From assembly GCF_000244915.1 (NCBI RefSeq), contig NZ_CM001442.1, positions 186,001 to 250,000 of the forward strand: a stretch of 64,000 nt of DNA, written 5' to 3'. Positions 17,166-27,990 of the stretch are shown piece after piece. The DNA comes from Bradyrhizobium sp. WSM471. Its GTDB lineage: Bacteria; Pseudomonadota; Alphaproteobacteria; Rhizobiales; Xanthobacteraceae. The translations under genes and the position numbers were made by a program. Under the pieces are notes generated by a model. That model saw nothing but the letters and a program-made list of their open reading frames with translations, was not told the origin of the DNA and searched no databases. Position 1 is the first letter of the stretch. Each line of letters starts with the position of its first letter.

Positions 17166-18062
17166 ATGATGACACTCGCGATACATGACCAGCGCCTGGC
17201 CGGGCCGGGCTCCCAGAACGCCGCGATGCGCGACTATGATTCCGTGCGCCGGGCGATCGCCTTCATTTCGGAAAAGTGGCGCGCCCAGCCGACGATCGAG
17301 GCGATGGCGGATGCGGCCGGCGTCACCCCGGACGAGCTGCACCATCTGTTCCGCCGCTGGGCCTCGATCACGCCGAAGGCCTTCATGCAGGCGCTCACGC
17401 TTGATCACGCCAAGGGCTTGCTGCGGGACTCAGCGAGCATCCTCGATGCGGCGCTCGACTCGGGCCTTTCGGGTCCGGGCCGGCTGCATGATCTCTTCGT
17501 CACCCACGAGGCGATGTCGCCGGGCGAATGGAAGAACGGCGGCGCAGGGCTCATCTTGCGCTATGGCTTTCATCACTCGCCGTTCGGCACGGCGATCGTG
17601 ATCGCGACCGATCGCGGATTGTCGGGCCTCGCCTTCGCCGATCCCGGTGAGGAACAGGTGGCGCTTGCCGACATGACGCGGCGATGGCGGAACGCAACTT
17701 ACGTCGAGGATCACGAAGGTACCGCACCGCTGGCGCAGCGCATCTTCGACACAAAACTGTGGCGGCCTGACCAGCCGCTGCGCGTGGTGATGATCGGCAC
17801 CGATTTCGAGGTCCGGGTGTGGGAGACCTTGCTGAAGATCCCGATGGGCCGCGCGGTGTCCTATTCGGACATCGCCTGTAACATCAACAGCCCGAAAGCC
17901 TCACGTGCCGTCGGCGCCGCCGTCGGCAAGAACCCGGTGTCCTTTGTCGTGCCCTGCCACCGCGCGCTCGGCAAGAGCGGCACACTCACCGGCTATCACT
18001 GGGGCATCACCCGCAAGCAGGCGATGCTGGGCTGGGAGGCCGGGCAGCTGGGGCTGCAGTAG
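17166..18062 (+). CDS. Ada-like protein: AraC-type HTH plus O6-alkylguanine-DNA methyltransferase
   Basis: A 298-residue fusion. Residues about 20-110 form an AraC-type helix-turn-helix domain (TIEAMADAAGVTPDELHHLFRR, then TPKAFMQALTLDHAKGLL). Residues about 125-295 are the methyltransferase, with PVSFVVPCHR carrying the acceptor Cys264 and SRAVGAAVGKNP before it. The N-terminal zinc/Cys domain of E. coli Ada, which senses methylphosphotriesters, is missing, so self-activation by the usual route is not possible. The protein would repair O6-methylguanine and may bind DNA through the HTH. The start is one of two adjacent ATGs (17166 or 17169). Confidence 0.92.
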   Translation: MMTLAIHDQRLAGPGSQNAAMRDYDSVRRAIAFISEKWRAQPTIEAMADAAGVTPDELHHLFRRWASITPKAFMQALTLDHAKGLLRDSASILDAALDSGLSGPGRLHDLFVTHEAMSPGEWKNGGAGLILRYGFHHSPFGTAIVIATDRGLSGLAFADPGEEQVALADMTRRWRNATYVEDHEGTAPLAQRIFDTKLWRPDQPLRVVMIGTDFEVRVWETLLKIPMGRAVSYSDIACNINSPKASRAVGAAVGKNPVSFVVPCHRALGKSGTLTGYHWGITRKQAMLGWEAGQLGLQ

Positions 18063-18088
18063 GTCTTTTGCAAAACTGTCTCCAAATG

Positions 18089-18209
18089 GTCGTCCTGGCG
18101 AAAGCCAGGACCCATCACCCCAGGGAGATGTTTTGGCGCCGACTGCCAACCACCAATCATCGCAAAACCAACGACGGTGGTTATGGGTCCTGGCTTTCGC
18201 CAGGACGAC
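18089..18209. repeat. Long inverted intergenic repeat (family A)
   Basis: Left end GTCGTCCTGGCGAAAGCCAG and right end CTTTCGCCAGGACGAC are exact complements; the middle is unrelated to the other copies. It lies between the convergent ada-like gene and gpmA. Confidence 0.9.
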
Positions 18210-18247
18210 GCTGATTATTTGGCCGGCTCCGTCGCGCGCGGACGTCT

Positions 18248-18871
18248 TTAGCCCGCCAGATCAAGCTTCGAGGCCACCGTCGAATCCGCATTGAGCCGGT
18301 AGATGATCGGTACACCCGTCGCGAGCTCGCGCTTCAAAATGCCTTCGGGGGAGAGCTTTTCCAGCACCATGATCAGCGCGCGCAGCGAATTGCCGTGAGC
18401 CGCAACGAGCGTGCGCTTGCCGTTGAGCACGCCCGGCAAAATCTCCTGAACGTAATACGGCAGTGCTCGCGCGAGCGTGTCCTTCAGGCTTTCGCCGCCG
18501 GGCGGCGGCACGTCGTAGGAGCGGCGCCAGATCAGCACCTGGTCCTCGCCCCATTTCTTGCGGGCGTCGTCCTTGTTGAGGCCGGAGAGATCGCCATAGT
18601 CGCGCTCGTTCAACGCGAGGTTCTTTTCCGTCGGCAGGCCCTTCTGGCCGAGCTCGCCGAGAATGAGATCGAGCGTGTGCTGTGCGCGCGTCAACACCGA
18701 GGTGTAGGCGACGTCGAACACGAGGCCCTGCGCCTTCAGCTTGCGGCCGGCTTCGGTGGCCTCCTTTACGCCAAGCTCGGTAAGGTCAGGGTCCTTCCAG
18801 CCCGTGAACAGGTTCTTCAGATTCCATTCGCTCTGGCCGTGCCGCACCAGCACGAGAAGACGTTCGCTCAT
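18248..18871 (-). CDS. gpmA: 2,3-bisphosphoglycerate-dependent phosphoglycerate mutase
   Basis: A 207-residue glycolytic enzyme interconverting 3- and 2-phosphoglycerate. The phosphohistidine motif [20 protein letters not shown] lies at the N terminus. Other family motifs are [28 protein letters not shown] and the second histidine in [12 protein letters not shown]. It is slightly shorter than E. coli GpmA (about 250 residues), as usual in rhizobia. It lies 19 nt downstream of dapB on the same strand, and the two are likely co-transcribed. Confidence 0.95.
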   Translation of the reverse strand: MSERLLVLVRHGQSEWNLKNLFTGWKDPDLTELGVKEATEAGRKLKAQGLVFDVAYTSVLTRAQHTLDLILGELGQKGLPTEKNLALNERDYGDLSGLNKDDARKKWGEDQVLIWRRSYDVPPPGGESLKDTLARALPYYVQEILPGVLNGKRTLVAAHGNSLRALIMVLEKLSPEGILKRELATGVPIIYRLNADSTVASKLDLAG

Positions 18872-18890
18872 TGACTGCTTTCCGTTTGGT

Positions 18891-19706
18891 TTAGATGTCA
18901 GACAGGCCGAGCACGTCGGCCATGGAGTAGTGCCCCGGCTTCTTGCCATGCGCCCAGAGCGCGGCCTTCAGCGCGCCGTGGGCGAACAGCATGCGATCCT
19001 CCGCGTGATGCGACAGCGTCAGGCGCTCGAACGGGCCGAGGAAGCTCACGCTGTGATCGCCGGCCGCGGTGCCGCCGCGCAACGACGCAAAGCCGATGTC
19101 GCCGGGCTTGCGCGCGCCGGTGATGCCGTCGCGGCCGCGGTCTGCATGCTCGTCGAGCGCGATGCCGCGGCCGCTAGCTGCCGCCTGGCCCAGCATCAGC
19201 GCCGTACCCGAGGGCGCGTCGATCTTCATGCGGTGATGGGTCTCGACGATCTCGATGTCGAAGCTCTCGTCGAGCGCCTTGGCGACGCGCTTGACCACGG
19301 CGGCGAGCAGATTGACACCCAGGCTCATATTGCCGGACTGCACCACGACGGCGCGGTTGGTGACGCTCTTGATCACGGCGTTGTCGGAGCCCGACAGGCC
19401 CGTCGTTCCGACCACGTGCACGAGGCCGCGTTCGGCAGCGATCGCGACGTTGGCCAAGGTCGCCGCGGGCACGGTGAAATCCAGAATGCCGTCGGCGTCC
19501 TTTGACAATGCCCAGAGATCGCCGGAGAGTTTGATGCCATTGGCCGGCAGGCCTGCGAGCACGCCGGCATCCTTGCCGAGCAGCTCCGAGCCCGGCGCCT
19601 CCAGCGCGCCGGCCAGCACCGCGCCTTTGGTCTCGGCAATTGCCCGCGTCAGCGCCCGGCCCATCCGGCCGCCGGCTCCAGCAACAATCAAGCGCATGTC
19701 GGACAT
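18891..19706 (-). CDS. dapB: 4-hydroxy-tetrahydrodipicolinate reductase
   Basis: A 271-residue NAD(P)H-dependent reductase of the diaminopimelate/lysine pathway. The nucleotide-binding motif [16 protein letters not shown] is at the N terminus, followed by the substrate loop and catalytic [19 protein letters not shown]. The C-terminal dimerisation segment ends in the usual position. It provides precursors for lysine and peptidoglycan. It is upstream of gpmA in a two-gene leftward unit. Confidence 0.96.
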   Translation of the reverse strand: MSDMRLIVAGAGGRMGRALTRAIAETKGAVLAGALEAPGSELLGKDAGVLAGLPANGIKLSGDLWALSKDADGILDFTVPAATLANVAIAAERGLVHVVGTTGLSGSDNAVIKSVTNRAVVVQSGNMSLGVNLLAAVVKRVAKALDESFDIEIVETHHRMKIDAPSGTALMLGQAAASGRGIALDEHADRGRDGITGARKPGDIGFASLRGGTAAGDHSVSFLGPFERLTLSHHAEDRMLFAHGALKAALWAHGKKPGHYSMADVLGLSDI

Positions 19707-19814
19707 GGTGTAATCCTCTCACGGCCGTTGTAGCGGGGGGAGGCAGTTCCGGCAACCGAGGGGGATTGGGCAGGTGGGCTTCCAGCCTCCTCTGGAGCGC
19801 CGGTCGCTTGCGGC

Positions 19815-19950
19815 CATCCTTCGAGACGCTCGCCTACGGCGGGCCCTCAGGATGAGGTCGGAATCCGTGGCAACAAATTCGACGGGCGCAGATTCTGCTT
19901 AGCCTCATCCTGAGGAGACCGCCGCGGAGCGGTCGTCTCGAAGGACGAGG
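19815..19950. repeat. Inverted intergenic repeat (family D, CTTCGAGACG)
   Basis: ATCCTTCGAGACGCTCGCC and CCTCAGGATGAGG at the left are mirrored on the right by CCTCATCCTGAGGAGACCGC and GTCTCGAAGGACGAGG. A partial copy lies at 27878-27927. It separates the end of the DUF1330 gene from dapB, both leftward. Confidence 0.85.
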
Positions 19951-19963
19951 CGTGCGCGCAGCC

Positions 19964-20275
19964 TCAGCCGTCTGACGGCTGAGGGCCGTCATAGCCCTCG
20001 ATGATGATGAGGTCGGCAACGGAGTGCGGCTGGCGCACCTTGATGTTGGCCTGGTATTCCGGCGAATTGTAGCAGGCGATCGCGGTCTCGTAGTCCGGGA
20101 ATTCGATCACGACGTTGCGGGTGCGGCTGGCGCCTTCGACGGTGGTGAACTTGCCGGCGCGGACCACGAAGCGGCCACCCCATTTCTTGAAGATCGGACC
20201 ATTGGCGACGGCATAGGGCTTGTAGCCCTCGTCATTGCTCACGTCGACGCGTCCGATCCAGTAGCCTTTTGCCAT
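19964..20275 (-). CDS. DUF1330 family protein
   Basis: A 103-residue small ferredoxin-like (dimeric alpha-beta barrel) protein. Typical features are MAKGYWIGRVDVSNDEGYKPY near the start, FVVRAGKFTTVEG, RNVVIEFPDYETAIACYNSPEYQ and a terminal LIIIEGYDG. The family has no established activity; distant relatives include small monooxygenases and EthD-like proteins. It lies 23 nt downstream of pyrF and ends the flavin reductase-pyrF-DUF1330 unit. Confidence 0.88.
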   Translation of the reverse strand: MAKGYWIGRVDVSNDEGYKPYAVANGPIFKKWGGRFVVRAGKFTTVEGASRTRNVVIEFPDYETAIACYNSPEYQANIKVRQPHSVADLIIIEGYDGPQPSDG

Positions 20276-20298
20276 TGTTCTTCTCCCTGTGTTGTTGG

Positions 20299-21009
20299 TT
20301 AGCCGAGCGCTTGCGCGATCTCGGCCTGGATGGCCTCGGCGATTGCCTTGGGGTCCGCGGCTTCCACCACCGGCCGACCGACGACGAGATAGTCCGCGCC
20401 GGCGGCGATCGCACGGCCCGGCGTCATGATGCGTTTCTGGTCGCCGCTCGCCGCGCCCGCCGGCCGGATGCCGGGGGTGACGAGGCTCATCTGGTGGCCG
20501 ACGATCTTGCGCAAGGCTCCGACTTCCTCGGGCGACGACACCAGCCCGTCGATGCCGAGCACCTGCGCCTGCTGCGCGCGCGCTTCGACGAGCTCGGAGA
20601 CGCCGAGCCGGAAGCCCGCCGCATGCAGATCGTCCTCGTTGTAGGACGTCAGAACAGTGACGGCGAGGATCTTCAGATTCGAGCTCCCGCGACCTTCGAC
20701 GGCACCCTTCATGGTCTGCGGATAAGCGTGCACGGTGAGGAAGGTCGCGCCGAGCCGGGTGATGCTGTCGACGCCTTGCGCCACGGTGTTGCCGATGTCG
20801 TGCAGCTTGAGATCGAGAAAGACCTTCTTGCCCTTGTCCGCGAGCTTGCCGACCAGCGGCAAGCCGCCGGCATAAGCCAGCCGATAGCCGATCTTGTAGA
20901 AGGTGACGCTGTCGCCGAGCCGGTTGACCATCGCTTCCGCGGCATCAACGCCGGGCAGATCGAGCGCGACGATCAGGCGGTCTTTCGGGGCAATCTCGGC
21001 TGGCGTCAT
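20299..21009 (-). CDS. pyrF: Orotidine 5'-phosphate decarboxylase
   Basis: A 236-residue TIM-barrel enzyme that makes UMP in the last step of pyrimidine synthesis. The signature [15 protein letters not shown] carries the Lys-Asp-x-Lys-x-x-Asp catalytic array, and the N terminus [15 protein letters not shown] matches the family. The C-terminal phosphate-binding segment contains [11 protein letters not shown]. It lies between the flavin reductase gene (7 nt upstream) and the DUF1330 gene. Confidence 0.97.
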   Translation of the reverse strand: MTPAEIAPKDRLIVALDLPGVDAAEAMVNRLGDSVTFYKIGYRLAYAGGLPLVGKLADKGKKVFLDLKLHDIGNTVAQGVDSITRLGATFLTVHAYPQTMKGAVEGRGSSNLKILAVTVLTSYNEDDLHAAGFRLGVSELVEARAQQAQVLGIDGLVSSPEEVGALRKIVGHQMSLVTPGIRPAGAASGDQKRIMTPGRAIAAGADYLVVGRPVVEAADPKAIAEAIQAEIAQALG

Positions 21010-21016
21010 GTCACCC

Positions 21017-21595
21017 TCACATCATGCGTTGGGAAATGTCGATCAACTGCCGCACCAGTTCCTTCAACGCGGCGATATCGCCCTCGTGCTTCAGCCTGTC
21101 CATATCGTCATAGGCCTGGTCGGCAAAGGCGAGCGTGAGCTGGCTGGCAATCACATTGGCGTGGCAGGAGGTCAGGATCAGCCGCAACGCCTGCAGCGCG
21201 CGAGCCGCGCCAAGCCGGCTCTGCGAGGCGCCGGCGAGCGCGAAGACGCGGTTGCGGAACACCTCGCCGCGCGGCTCGTGCAGCTCATGTACGCGACTGA
21301 CCCAATCGATCGCGTTCTTCAGCAGCGGCGGCACCGAGGCGTTGTATTCGGGCGAGACGATCAGCACGCCATGATGCGCGCCGATCATGCGCTTGAGATT
21401 GATCGCGTGCTTGGGCACTCCGGACTTGGCCTGCAGGTCGCCGTCATAAATCGGCAGCGGAAAATCGGCGAGCGAGATCCGGGTGACGTCGACACCGGCC
21501 TGGTCGAATGCATAGGCGGCGACCGCTGCCAGCTTCGCATTGTGCGAGCCGGTGCGCAGAGAGCCGGGAATGATCAGGATTTTCGGTGCGGACAT
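21017..21595 (-). CDS. NADPH-dependent FMN reductase family protein
   Basis: A 192-residue flavodoxin-fold protein. The FMN phosphate-binding loop is [15 protein letters not shown] (about 8-22), and [20 protein letters not shown] is the conserved second FMN/active-site motif of the NAD(P)H:FMN reductase/azoreductase family. The physiological electron acceptor is unknown (quinone, chromate, azo dye or free FMN). The start [12 protein letters not shown] is chosen; the open frame extends upstream without a convincing start. It is the first gene of a unit with pyrF and DUF1330. Confidence 0.9.
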   Translation of the reverse strand: MSAPKILIIPGSLRTGSHNAKLAAVAAYAFDQAGVDVTRISLADFPLPIYDGDLQAKSGVPKHAINLKRMIGAHHGVLIVSPEYNASVPPLLKNAIDWVSRVHELHEPRGEVFRNRVFALAGASQSRLGAARALQALRLILTSCHANVIASQLTLAFADQAYDDMDRLKHEGDIAALKELVRQLIDISQRMM

Positions 21596-21652
21596 CCGCT
21601 TCCATGCATTCGGCGAAACGAGCCCGCCACGCAAACAGGAATGCCGGCGGAA

Positions 21653-22252
21653 TTAGTCCTTGCGATACACCCAGACGCGGGCCGGCGGAAGGTTCATCCA
21701 GATCCGTTCCGAGGCCTCTGTGGACACGCCGGGCAGCGATTTCGGAATCGGCGGCACCACCGCATAGGTGAACTGGACGAAGGGCGCACCGGGCGCCAGC
21801 GCCGTGAAGGCGTCGCGGATGAGCCGCAGCCGCGTCAGCATCGGTTTTGTGACCAGCGGCAGGCCCGAGACGACCGCGGAGGCCGGCGCGCTCAGCACGT
21901 TCCAGAGCGTGTCGCGCAGACGATAGGCATCACCCTGCACCACCTTGGCCTGCGGATAGCGGTCGCGCAGCAGGGCGCAGAAGCCTGGATTGTATTCGAC
22001 GAGGACGAGACGCTTCTGGTCGACGCCGCGCTCGACCAGGGCCGAGGTGATGGCGCCGGTGCCGGGCCCGAGCTCGACCACCGGTGCGTCCGAATTGACA
22101 TCGACGTAATGGGCCATGGTCCGGGCCAGCAGCTTGCCCGACGGCATCACCGCGCCCATGTGGAGGGGCTTTTCGATCCATGACCGGAGAAAACGCACCT
22201 CGTCATCGAGACGGGGCTTCTTCAACGCACGCGCGGACGATGGCAATGGCAT
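21653..22252 (-). CDS. pmtA: Phosphatidylethanolamine N-methyltransferase (rhizobial PmtA type)
   Basis: A 199-residue SAM-dependent methyltransferase with the AdoMet motif VVELGPGTGAITSAL and the acidic strand LVLVEYNPGF; the remainder resembles KsgA-like enzymes. The Sinorhizobium-type PmtA converts phosphatidylethanolamine to phosphatidylcholine and has this length and motif set. In Bradyrhizobium japonicum pmtA is known to lie next to dnaKJ, exactly as here, which strengthens the assignment. It lies 88 nt downstream of dnaJ on the same strand. The substrate is inferred from similarity and synteny. Confidence 0.8.
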   Translation of the reverse strand: MPLPSSARALKKPRLDDEVRFLRSWIEKPLHMGAVMPSGKLLARTMAHYVDVNSDAPVVELGPGTGAITSALVERGVDQKRLVLVEYNPGFCALLRDRYPQAKVVQGDAYRLRDTLWNVLSAPASAVVSGLPLVTKPMLTRLRLIRDAFTALAPGAPFVQFTYAVVPPIPKSLPGVSTEASERIWMNLPPARVWVYRKD

Positions 22253-22340
22253 GTCGGGACCGGCCGGGACCGCGTGACCGCGGCGTGTCAGAAAATGGTC
22301 ATAAAGACGTATAGGCCGAAGACGGCACGGTCAAGACGCG

Positions 22341-23474
22341 TCAACTCGCCCGATTACCGAAGAAATCCTTGACCTTGGTGAAGAAGCCCTCGGATTCCGG
22401 CTGGGTGTTTCCGGAGGAGAGCTTGTCGAACTCGGCCAACAATTCCTGCTGTTTTTTGGTGAGGTTCTGCGGGGTCTCGACCACGACCTGAACGTACATG
22501 TCGCCCATCTGGCGCGAGCGCAGCACCGGCATGCCTTTTGATGCGATGCGGAATCGGCGGCTGGACTGTGTCCCTGCGGGGACCTTCACCTTGGTCTTGC
22601 CCTTCTCGATGGTCGGGACCTCGAATTCGCCGCCAAGCGCCGCCGTCACCATCGAGATCGGCACACGACAATGCAGATCGGCGCCGTCGCGCTGGAAGAA
22701 CTGGTGCTGGGCCAGCGACAGGAAGATGTAGAGGTCGCCGGGCGGGCCGCCGCGGACCCCGGCCTCGCCCTCGCCGGCGAGCCTGATCCTGGTGCCGTCC
22801 TCGACTCCAGGGGGAATGTTGACCGACAGATTCCGCTCGCGGGTGACGCGCCCCTGACCCGAGCAGGACGGGCAGGCGTCCTCGATCATTTGGCCGCGAC
22901 CCTGGCAGCCCGGACAGGTGCGCTCCAGCGTGAAGAAGCCCTGCGACTGCCGTACGCGTCCGGCGCCGCCGCAGGTCGAGCAGGTCTTCGGCTTGGTGCC
23001 GGCCTTGGCCCCGATGCCCGAACAGGCCTCGCAAGTGACCGAGACCGGGATCTCGATCTGCGCGGTCTTGCCACCAAAAGCTTCCTCGAGCGTGATTTCC
23101 ATGTTGTAGCGCAGGTCGGCGCCGCGCTCGCGGCCGCCGCGGCCGCCGCGCTGTCCGGCCATGCCGAACAAATCTTCGAAAATGTCGGAAAAGGAAGAGG
23201 CGAAGCCCGCGCCGAAACCGGCGCCGCCACCGCCGCCCTGCTCGAAGGCGGCATGGCCGTAACGGTCATAGGCGGCGCGCTTGTCCTTGTCTTTCAGGAC
23301 CTCGTAGGCCTCGTTGATTTCCTTGAACTTGACTTCGCTGGTGTCGTCCCCGGGATTGCGGTCAGGGTGAAACTTCATCGCCAGCTTGCGGAACGACGAT
23401 TTCAGGACGGAATCGTCGGCATCGCGTTCGACTTCGAGGGTTTCGTAGTAGCAGCGCTTGGTGGACGTGGACAT
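22341..23474 (-). CDS. dnaJ: Chaperone DnaJ (Hsp40)
   Basis: A 377-residue type I co-chaperone. It has an N-terminal J domain with the HPD triad at 36-38, a Gly/Phe-rich linker ([14 protein letters not shown]), then four zinc-binding repeats ([40 protein letters not shown]), and a C-terminal substrate-binding and dimerisation region. It stimulates DnaK ATPase and delivers unfolded clients. It follows dnaK with a 275-nt gap, longer than usual for a tight operon, and this gap holds a hairpin. Confidence 0.98.
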   Translation of the reverse strand: MSTSTKRCYYETLEVERDADDSVLKSSFRKLAMKFHPDRNPGDDTSEVKFKEINEAYEVLKDKDKRAAYDRYGHAAFEQGGGGGAGFGAGFASSFSDIFEDLFGMAGQRGGRGGRERGADLRYNMEITLEEAFGGKTAQIEIPVSVTCEACSGIGAKAGTKPKTCSTCGGAGRVRQSQGFFTLERTCPGCQGRGQMIEDACPSCSGQGRVTRERNLSVNIPPGVEDGTRIRLAGEGEAGVRGGPPGDLYIFLSLAQHQFFQRDGADLHCRVPISMVTAALGGEFEVPTIEKGKTKVKVPAGTQSSRRFRIASKGMPVLRSRQMGDMYVQVVVETPQNLTKKQQELLAEFDKLSSGNTQPESEGFFTKVKDFFGNRAS

Positions 23475-23675
23475 GATGAGCTCGGTCTATCCGATCGCGA
23501 TTCAAGTCGGAGCGAAGCAACGTCGCCATGCAGCGATATAGGCACCCTTCCGCCTCGCGGCAGAGGATTGCACGGCAGTGTTCAGAATAACGGCTGGGAA
23601 TTGATCGATCGTAACGGGGCCGGCTTTAACAGAGCCGATTCTAACAGAGCGTTGCCCCATCGAGCCCGACACGAT

Positions 23676-23700
23676 GGCCTCCCCCGCGAGGGAGGAGGCC
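23676..23700 (-). other. Hairpin between dnaK and dnaJ
   Basis: GGCCTCC (23676-23682) pairs with GGAGGCC (23694-23700) around an 11-nt C/G-rich loop. No U tract follows in the leftward direction, so it is not a classical terminator. It may attenuate or protect the dnaK-dnaJ message. Apart from this, I see nothing in the 275-nt gap. Confidence 0.4.
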
Positions 23701-23749
23701 GTTGGCGCGTGTGGGGTCCAAGCCGTCCGCATCATCACCCTCGCAGGGT

Positions 23750-25651
<1,902 letters not shown>

Positions 25652-25753
25652 GGTCCTGTATCCTTGTTTTTGCGGCAGGCTGGCTGGGCCCAGAAGGCAC
25701 CCGAACCGAAACCCCCTAAGATCAAACATTCGCGATATTGCGATGGTTGGGGG

Positions 25754-25783
25754 TCATATAGGAGGGGGGGAGGTGCCCGCAAG
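25754..25783 (-). promoter_or_regulatory. Candidate RpoH (sigma-32) promoter for dnaK
   Basis: Read leftward, CTTGCG (25778-25783) is followed after 16 nt by CTATAT (25756-25761, within CCTATATGA). This resembles the alphaproteobacterial heat-shock pattern CTTG..., then a C-rich -10 with TAT. The -10 element lies about 105 nt before the dnaK ATG. No CIRCE inverted repeat (TTAGCACTC/GAGTGCTAA) is visible, which fits sigma-32 rather than HrcA control. Confidence 0.45.
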
Positions 25784-26046
25784 GACCGAACGCAAGTTTC
25801 GGCCGTGAAAACATTGGGTTTTGGAAGAACATATCCGGGCTGCACCGCCCTTGCGGGTGAGGAATTATTAACAGGTCCCGCGATCGGCCGGCATCCGCTA
25901 CCGCATTCCGCCCCGCCCTGTTGCGGCGAGTCCAAACCCGCTAAAAGGCGGGCAGCCGGCCGGGCTCGTCATCGGGCTGCCTTGCGCGACAAAGCGGCCG
26001 GCTGGCCACCATCGAACGGCCTCAATGTGAACCAATCAGAGTGCCC
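25784..26046. other. Remainder of the dnaK / exported-protein intergenic gap
   Basis: The 395-nt gap between the divergent starts at 25651 and 26047 contains the RpoH-like promoter of dnaK on one side. Elsewhere it has AT-rich patches (GGAATTATTAACAGG near 25860) that could hold the rightward promoter. I see no gene, repeat copy or strong hairpin in it. Confidence 0.5.
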
Positions 26047-26985
26047 ATGAAGCTGATCCGCCCCCTCGCCGCGCTCGCCCTCCTCGTCGCCTCTGCGCTT
26101 CCGGCTCTGGCTGCCGACGCCGTTTTCCCACCCGGCTTGCGCCTCGGCATGGTGCCATTGGTCGGCCTCAGCACGGCCAAGACCTTTCCCGGCTTCGAGA
26201 GCGAGGACGGCAACGTCAAGGTGCTGATCACAGAGCTGCCGCCGGCGGCCTATGGCGAGGTCGTGAGCGCCTTCAACTCCAATCCGGCCGGCACCAACGG
26301 CGTCAAGCAGGACAAGATCGAGACGCCCGCGGGTCTTGCCTATTTCACCACGGAGAGCGGCAAGGCCGGCGAGACCCCGGTGCGGCGCTATTCGATGATC
26401 GTGCCGGGCGCCGGCTTCTCCGGCTATGTCGCGGTGCAGATTCCGGAGAATGCGATCAAGATCTACACCGACGAGGCGGTGCGGCAGATGTTCGCGAGCG
26501 TCGTCACCCGCAAGCAGGTCCCGGCCGACGAGCAGATCGCGCTGATGCCTTTCAAGATCACCGATCTCGCCGACTTCAAGGACGTTCGCACGCTGGCGCC
26601 TGGCTCGAGCATCATCCTGGCCGACGGCGACGAGAGCTCCGGCTATGAATCGAAGCCGTTCATCATCCTCGGCGTGATTGGCGCCACCCCGCAAGCCGCC
26701 GACGACCGCGCCCGCTTCGCCCAGGAGGCTGCGCTCCAGATTCCCGGCGTGCGGGAGTCGCGCGTCACCATGTCCGAGCCGATCCGCATCAGCGGCCAGC
26801 AGGGTTTCGAGACCCGGATCGACGGCATCAGCGGCAAGGACAAGACGCCGGTGACCGTGGTGCAGTGGATCCGCTTCAGCAGCGGCGCCTCGCTGCGCAT
26901 CATCGCCAGCGCCCCGCGCGAGCAATGGCCGGCCGCCTTCCCCCGCTTCCGCGCGGTCCGCGACGGCATCCAGCCGAAGGGCTAG
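26047..26985 (+). CDS. Exported protein of unknown function
   Basis: A 312-residue protein. It has a clear Sec signal (MKLIRPLAALALLVASALPALAAD, cleavage after ALAA near residue 22), so it is probably periplasmic. I recognise no catalytic motif. The sequence is mostly beta-rich with repeated phrases such as GFSGYVAVQIP, FIILGVIG and VVQWIRFSSGASLRI, suggesting a compact soluble fold. The genes around it (dnaK divergent, nicotinamidase downstream after 145 nt) give no functional clue. ATG 26047 is preferred over a GTG 6 nt upstream because it begins the signal peptide with basic residues. Confidence 0.7.
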   Translation: MKLIRPLAALALLVASALPALAADAVFPPGLRLGMVPLVGLSTAKTFPGFESEDGNVKVLITELPPAAYGEVVSAFNSNPAGTNGVKQDKIETPAGLAYFTTESGKAGETPVRRYSMIVPGAGFSGYVAVQIPENAIKIYTDEAVRQMFASVVTRKQVPADEQIALMPFKITDLADFKDVRTLAPGSSIILADGDESSGYESKPFIILGVIGATPQAADDRARFAQEAALQIPGVRESRVTMSEPIRISGQQGFETRIDGISGKDKTPVTVVQWIRFSSGASLRIIASAPREQWPAAFPRFRAVRDGIQPKG

Positions 26986-27130
26986 CCCGACATCCTTCGC
27001 CGGGACGACGCTGATATCCGGTCAGCAGCCCAACGACTCACCAAAGTCGGCCGCATTTTCGGGCTTCTGTTCGTATACGAACGGAACTAGGCTCCCCTTC
27101 CGTTGAGTTCATCCTGGAGGGAGGCGAATG

Positions 27131-27853
27131 ATGCTGGATCGGCGACAAATCTTGGCGGCGCTCGGGACGAGCGCGCTCGTGGCGCTCGCGCCAACCGCAA
27201 TTCTGGCAGCGGCATCGATCAAGCCGGACGATGCATCCGCGCTGCTCGTGATCGACGTGCAGAACTGCTTCCTGCCCGGCGGCAGTCTTGCCGTGAAGGA
27301 AGGCGAGCAGGTGGTGCCCGTCATCAACAAGATCTCGAAAGCGTTTTCGAACGTGGTGATGACGCAGGACTGGCACACGCAAGGCCATGTTTCCTTTGCG
27401 TCAGTCCACGCCGGCAAGAAGCCGTTCGAGACCGTCGATCTTCCCTATGGCAAGCAGGTGCTGTGGCCCGACCATTGCGTGCAGGGCACCGACGGCGCCG
27501 CGCTGTCGAAAGACCTTGCGATCCCGCACGCCGAGCTCATCATCCGCAAGGGTTTTCACAAGGACGTTGACAGCTATTCGGCCTTTCTCGAAGCCGACGG
27601 CAAGACCTCGACCGGCCTTGCCGGTTATCTGAAGGCGCGCAAGATCAAGCGCGTCTTCGTCGCGGGGCTGGCGACGGATTTCTGCGTCGCCTGGACCGCG
27701 CTGGACGCGCGCAAGGCGGGCTTCGAGGTCTATGTGGTGGAAGACGCGTGCCGCGGCATCGACAATCAGGGTTCGCTCGCAAAAGCCTGGGCCGACATGG
27801 CCAAGGCTGGCGTGAAGCGGATCCAGTCTGCGGATATCGCGGCGAGCGCGTAA
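27131..27853 (+). CDS. pncA: Nicotinamidase with N-terminal export signal
   Basis: A 240-residue isochorismatase-fold amidohydrolase that converts nicotinamide to nicotinate in NAD salvage. The catalytic triad is visible: Asp in LLVIDVQNCFLPGG, Lys in IIRKGFHKDVDSYSAF, Cys in GLATDFCVAWTALD. The metal site is TQDWHTQGHVSF plus WPDHCVQGT. Unusually, a basic-plus-hydrophobic leader precedes it (LDRRQILAALGTSALVALAP, then AILAAAS), resembling a Tat or Sec signal, whereas typical PncA is cytosolic. Two adjacent ATGs (27128 and 27131) are possible starts after a GGAGGGAGG ribosome binding site. Confidence 0.9.
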   Translation: MLDRRQILAALGTSALVALAPTAILAAASIKPDDASALLVIDVQNCFLPGGSLAVKEGEQVVPVINKISKAFSNVVMTQDWHTQGHVSFASVHAGKKPFETVDLPYGKQVLWPDHCVQGTDGAALSKDLAIPHAELIIRKGFHKDVDSYSAFLEADGKTSTGLAGYLKARKIKRVFVAGLATDFCVAWTALDARKAGFEVYVVEDACRGIDNQGSLAKAWADMAKAGVKRIQSADIAASA

Positions 27854-27877
27854 GAGGCGCGATCGAACTGCAAGACC

Positions 27878-27927
27878 CTCGTCCTGAGGAGCGCGCTTCT
27901 TCGCGCGCGTCTCGAAGGATTGAAGGC
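27878..27927. repeat. Partial copy of repeat family D
   Basis: CTCGTCCTGAGGAGCGCGC followed by GTCTCGAAGGATTGAAGG matches the right half of the 19815-19950 element. It sits in the gap between the convergent nicotinamidase gene and grpE. The internal GCGCGCTTCTTCGCGCGC is itself a hairpin. Confidence 0.7.
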
Positions 27928-27990
27928 CTCGCTGCAGCAGCTCGGCCTACATGGTTCGAGACGGCGCTTGGCGCCTTCTCGCCATGAGGA

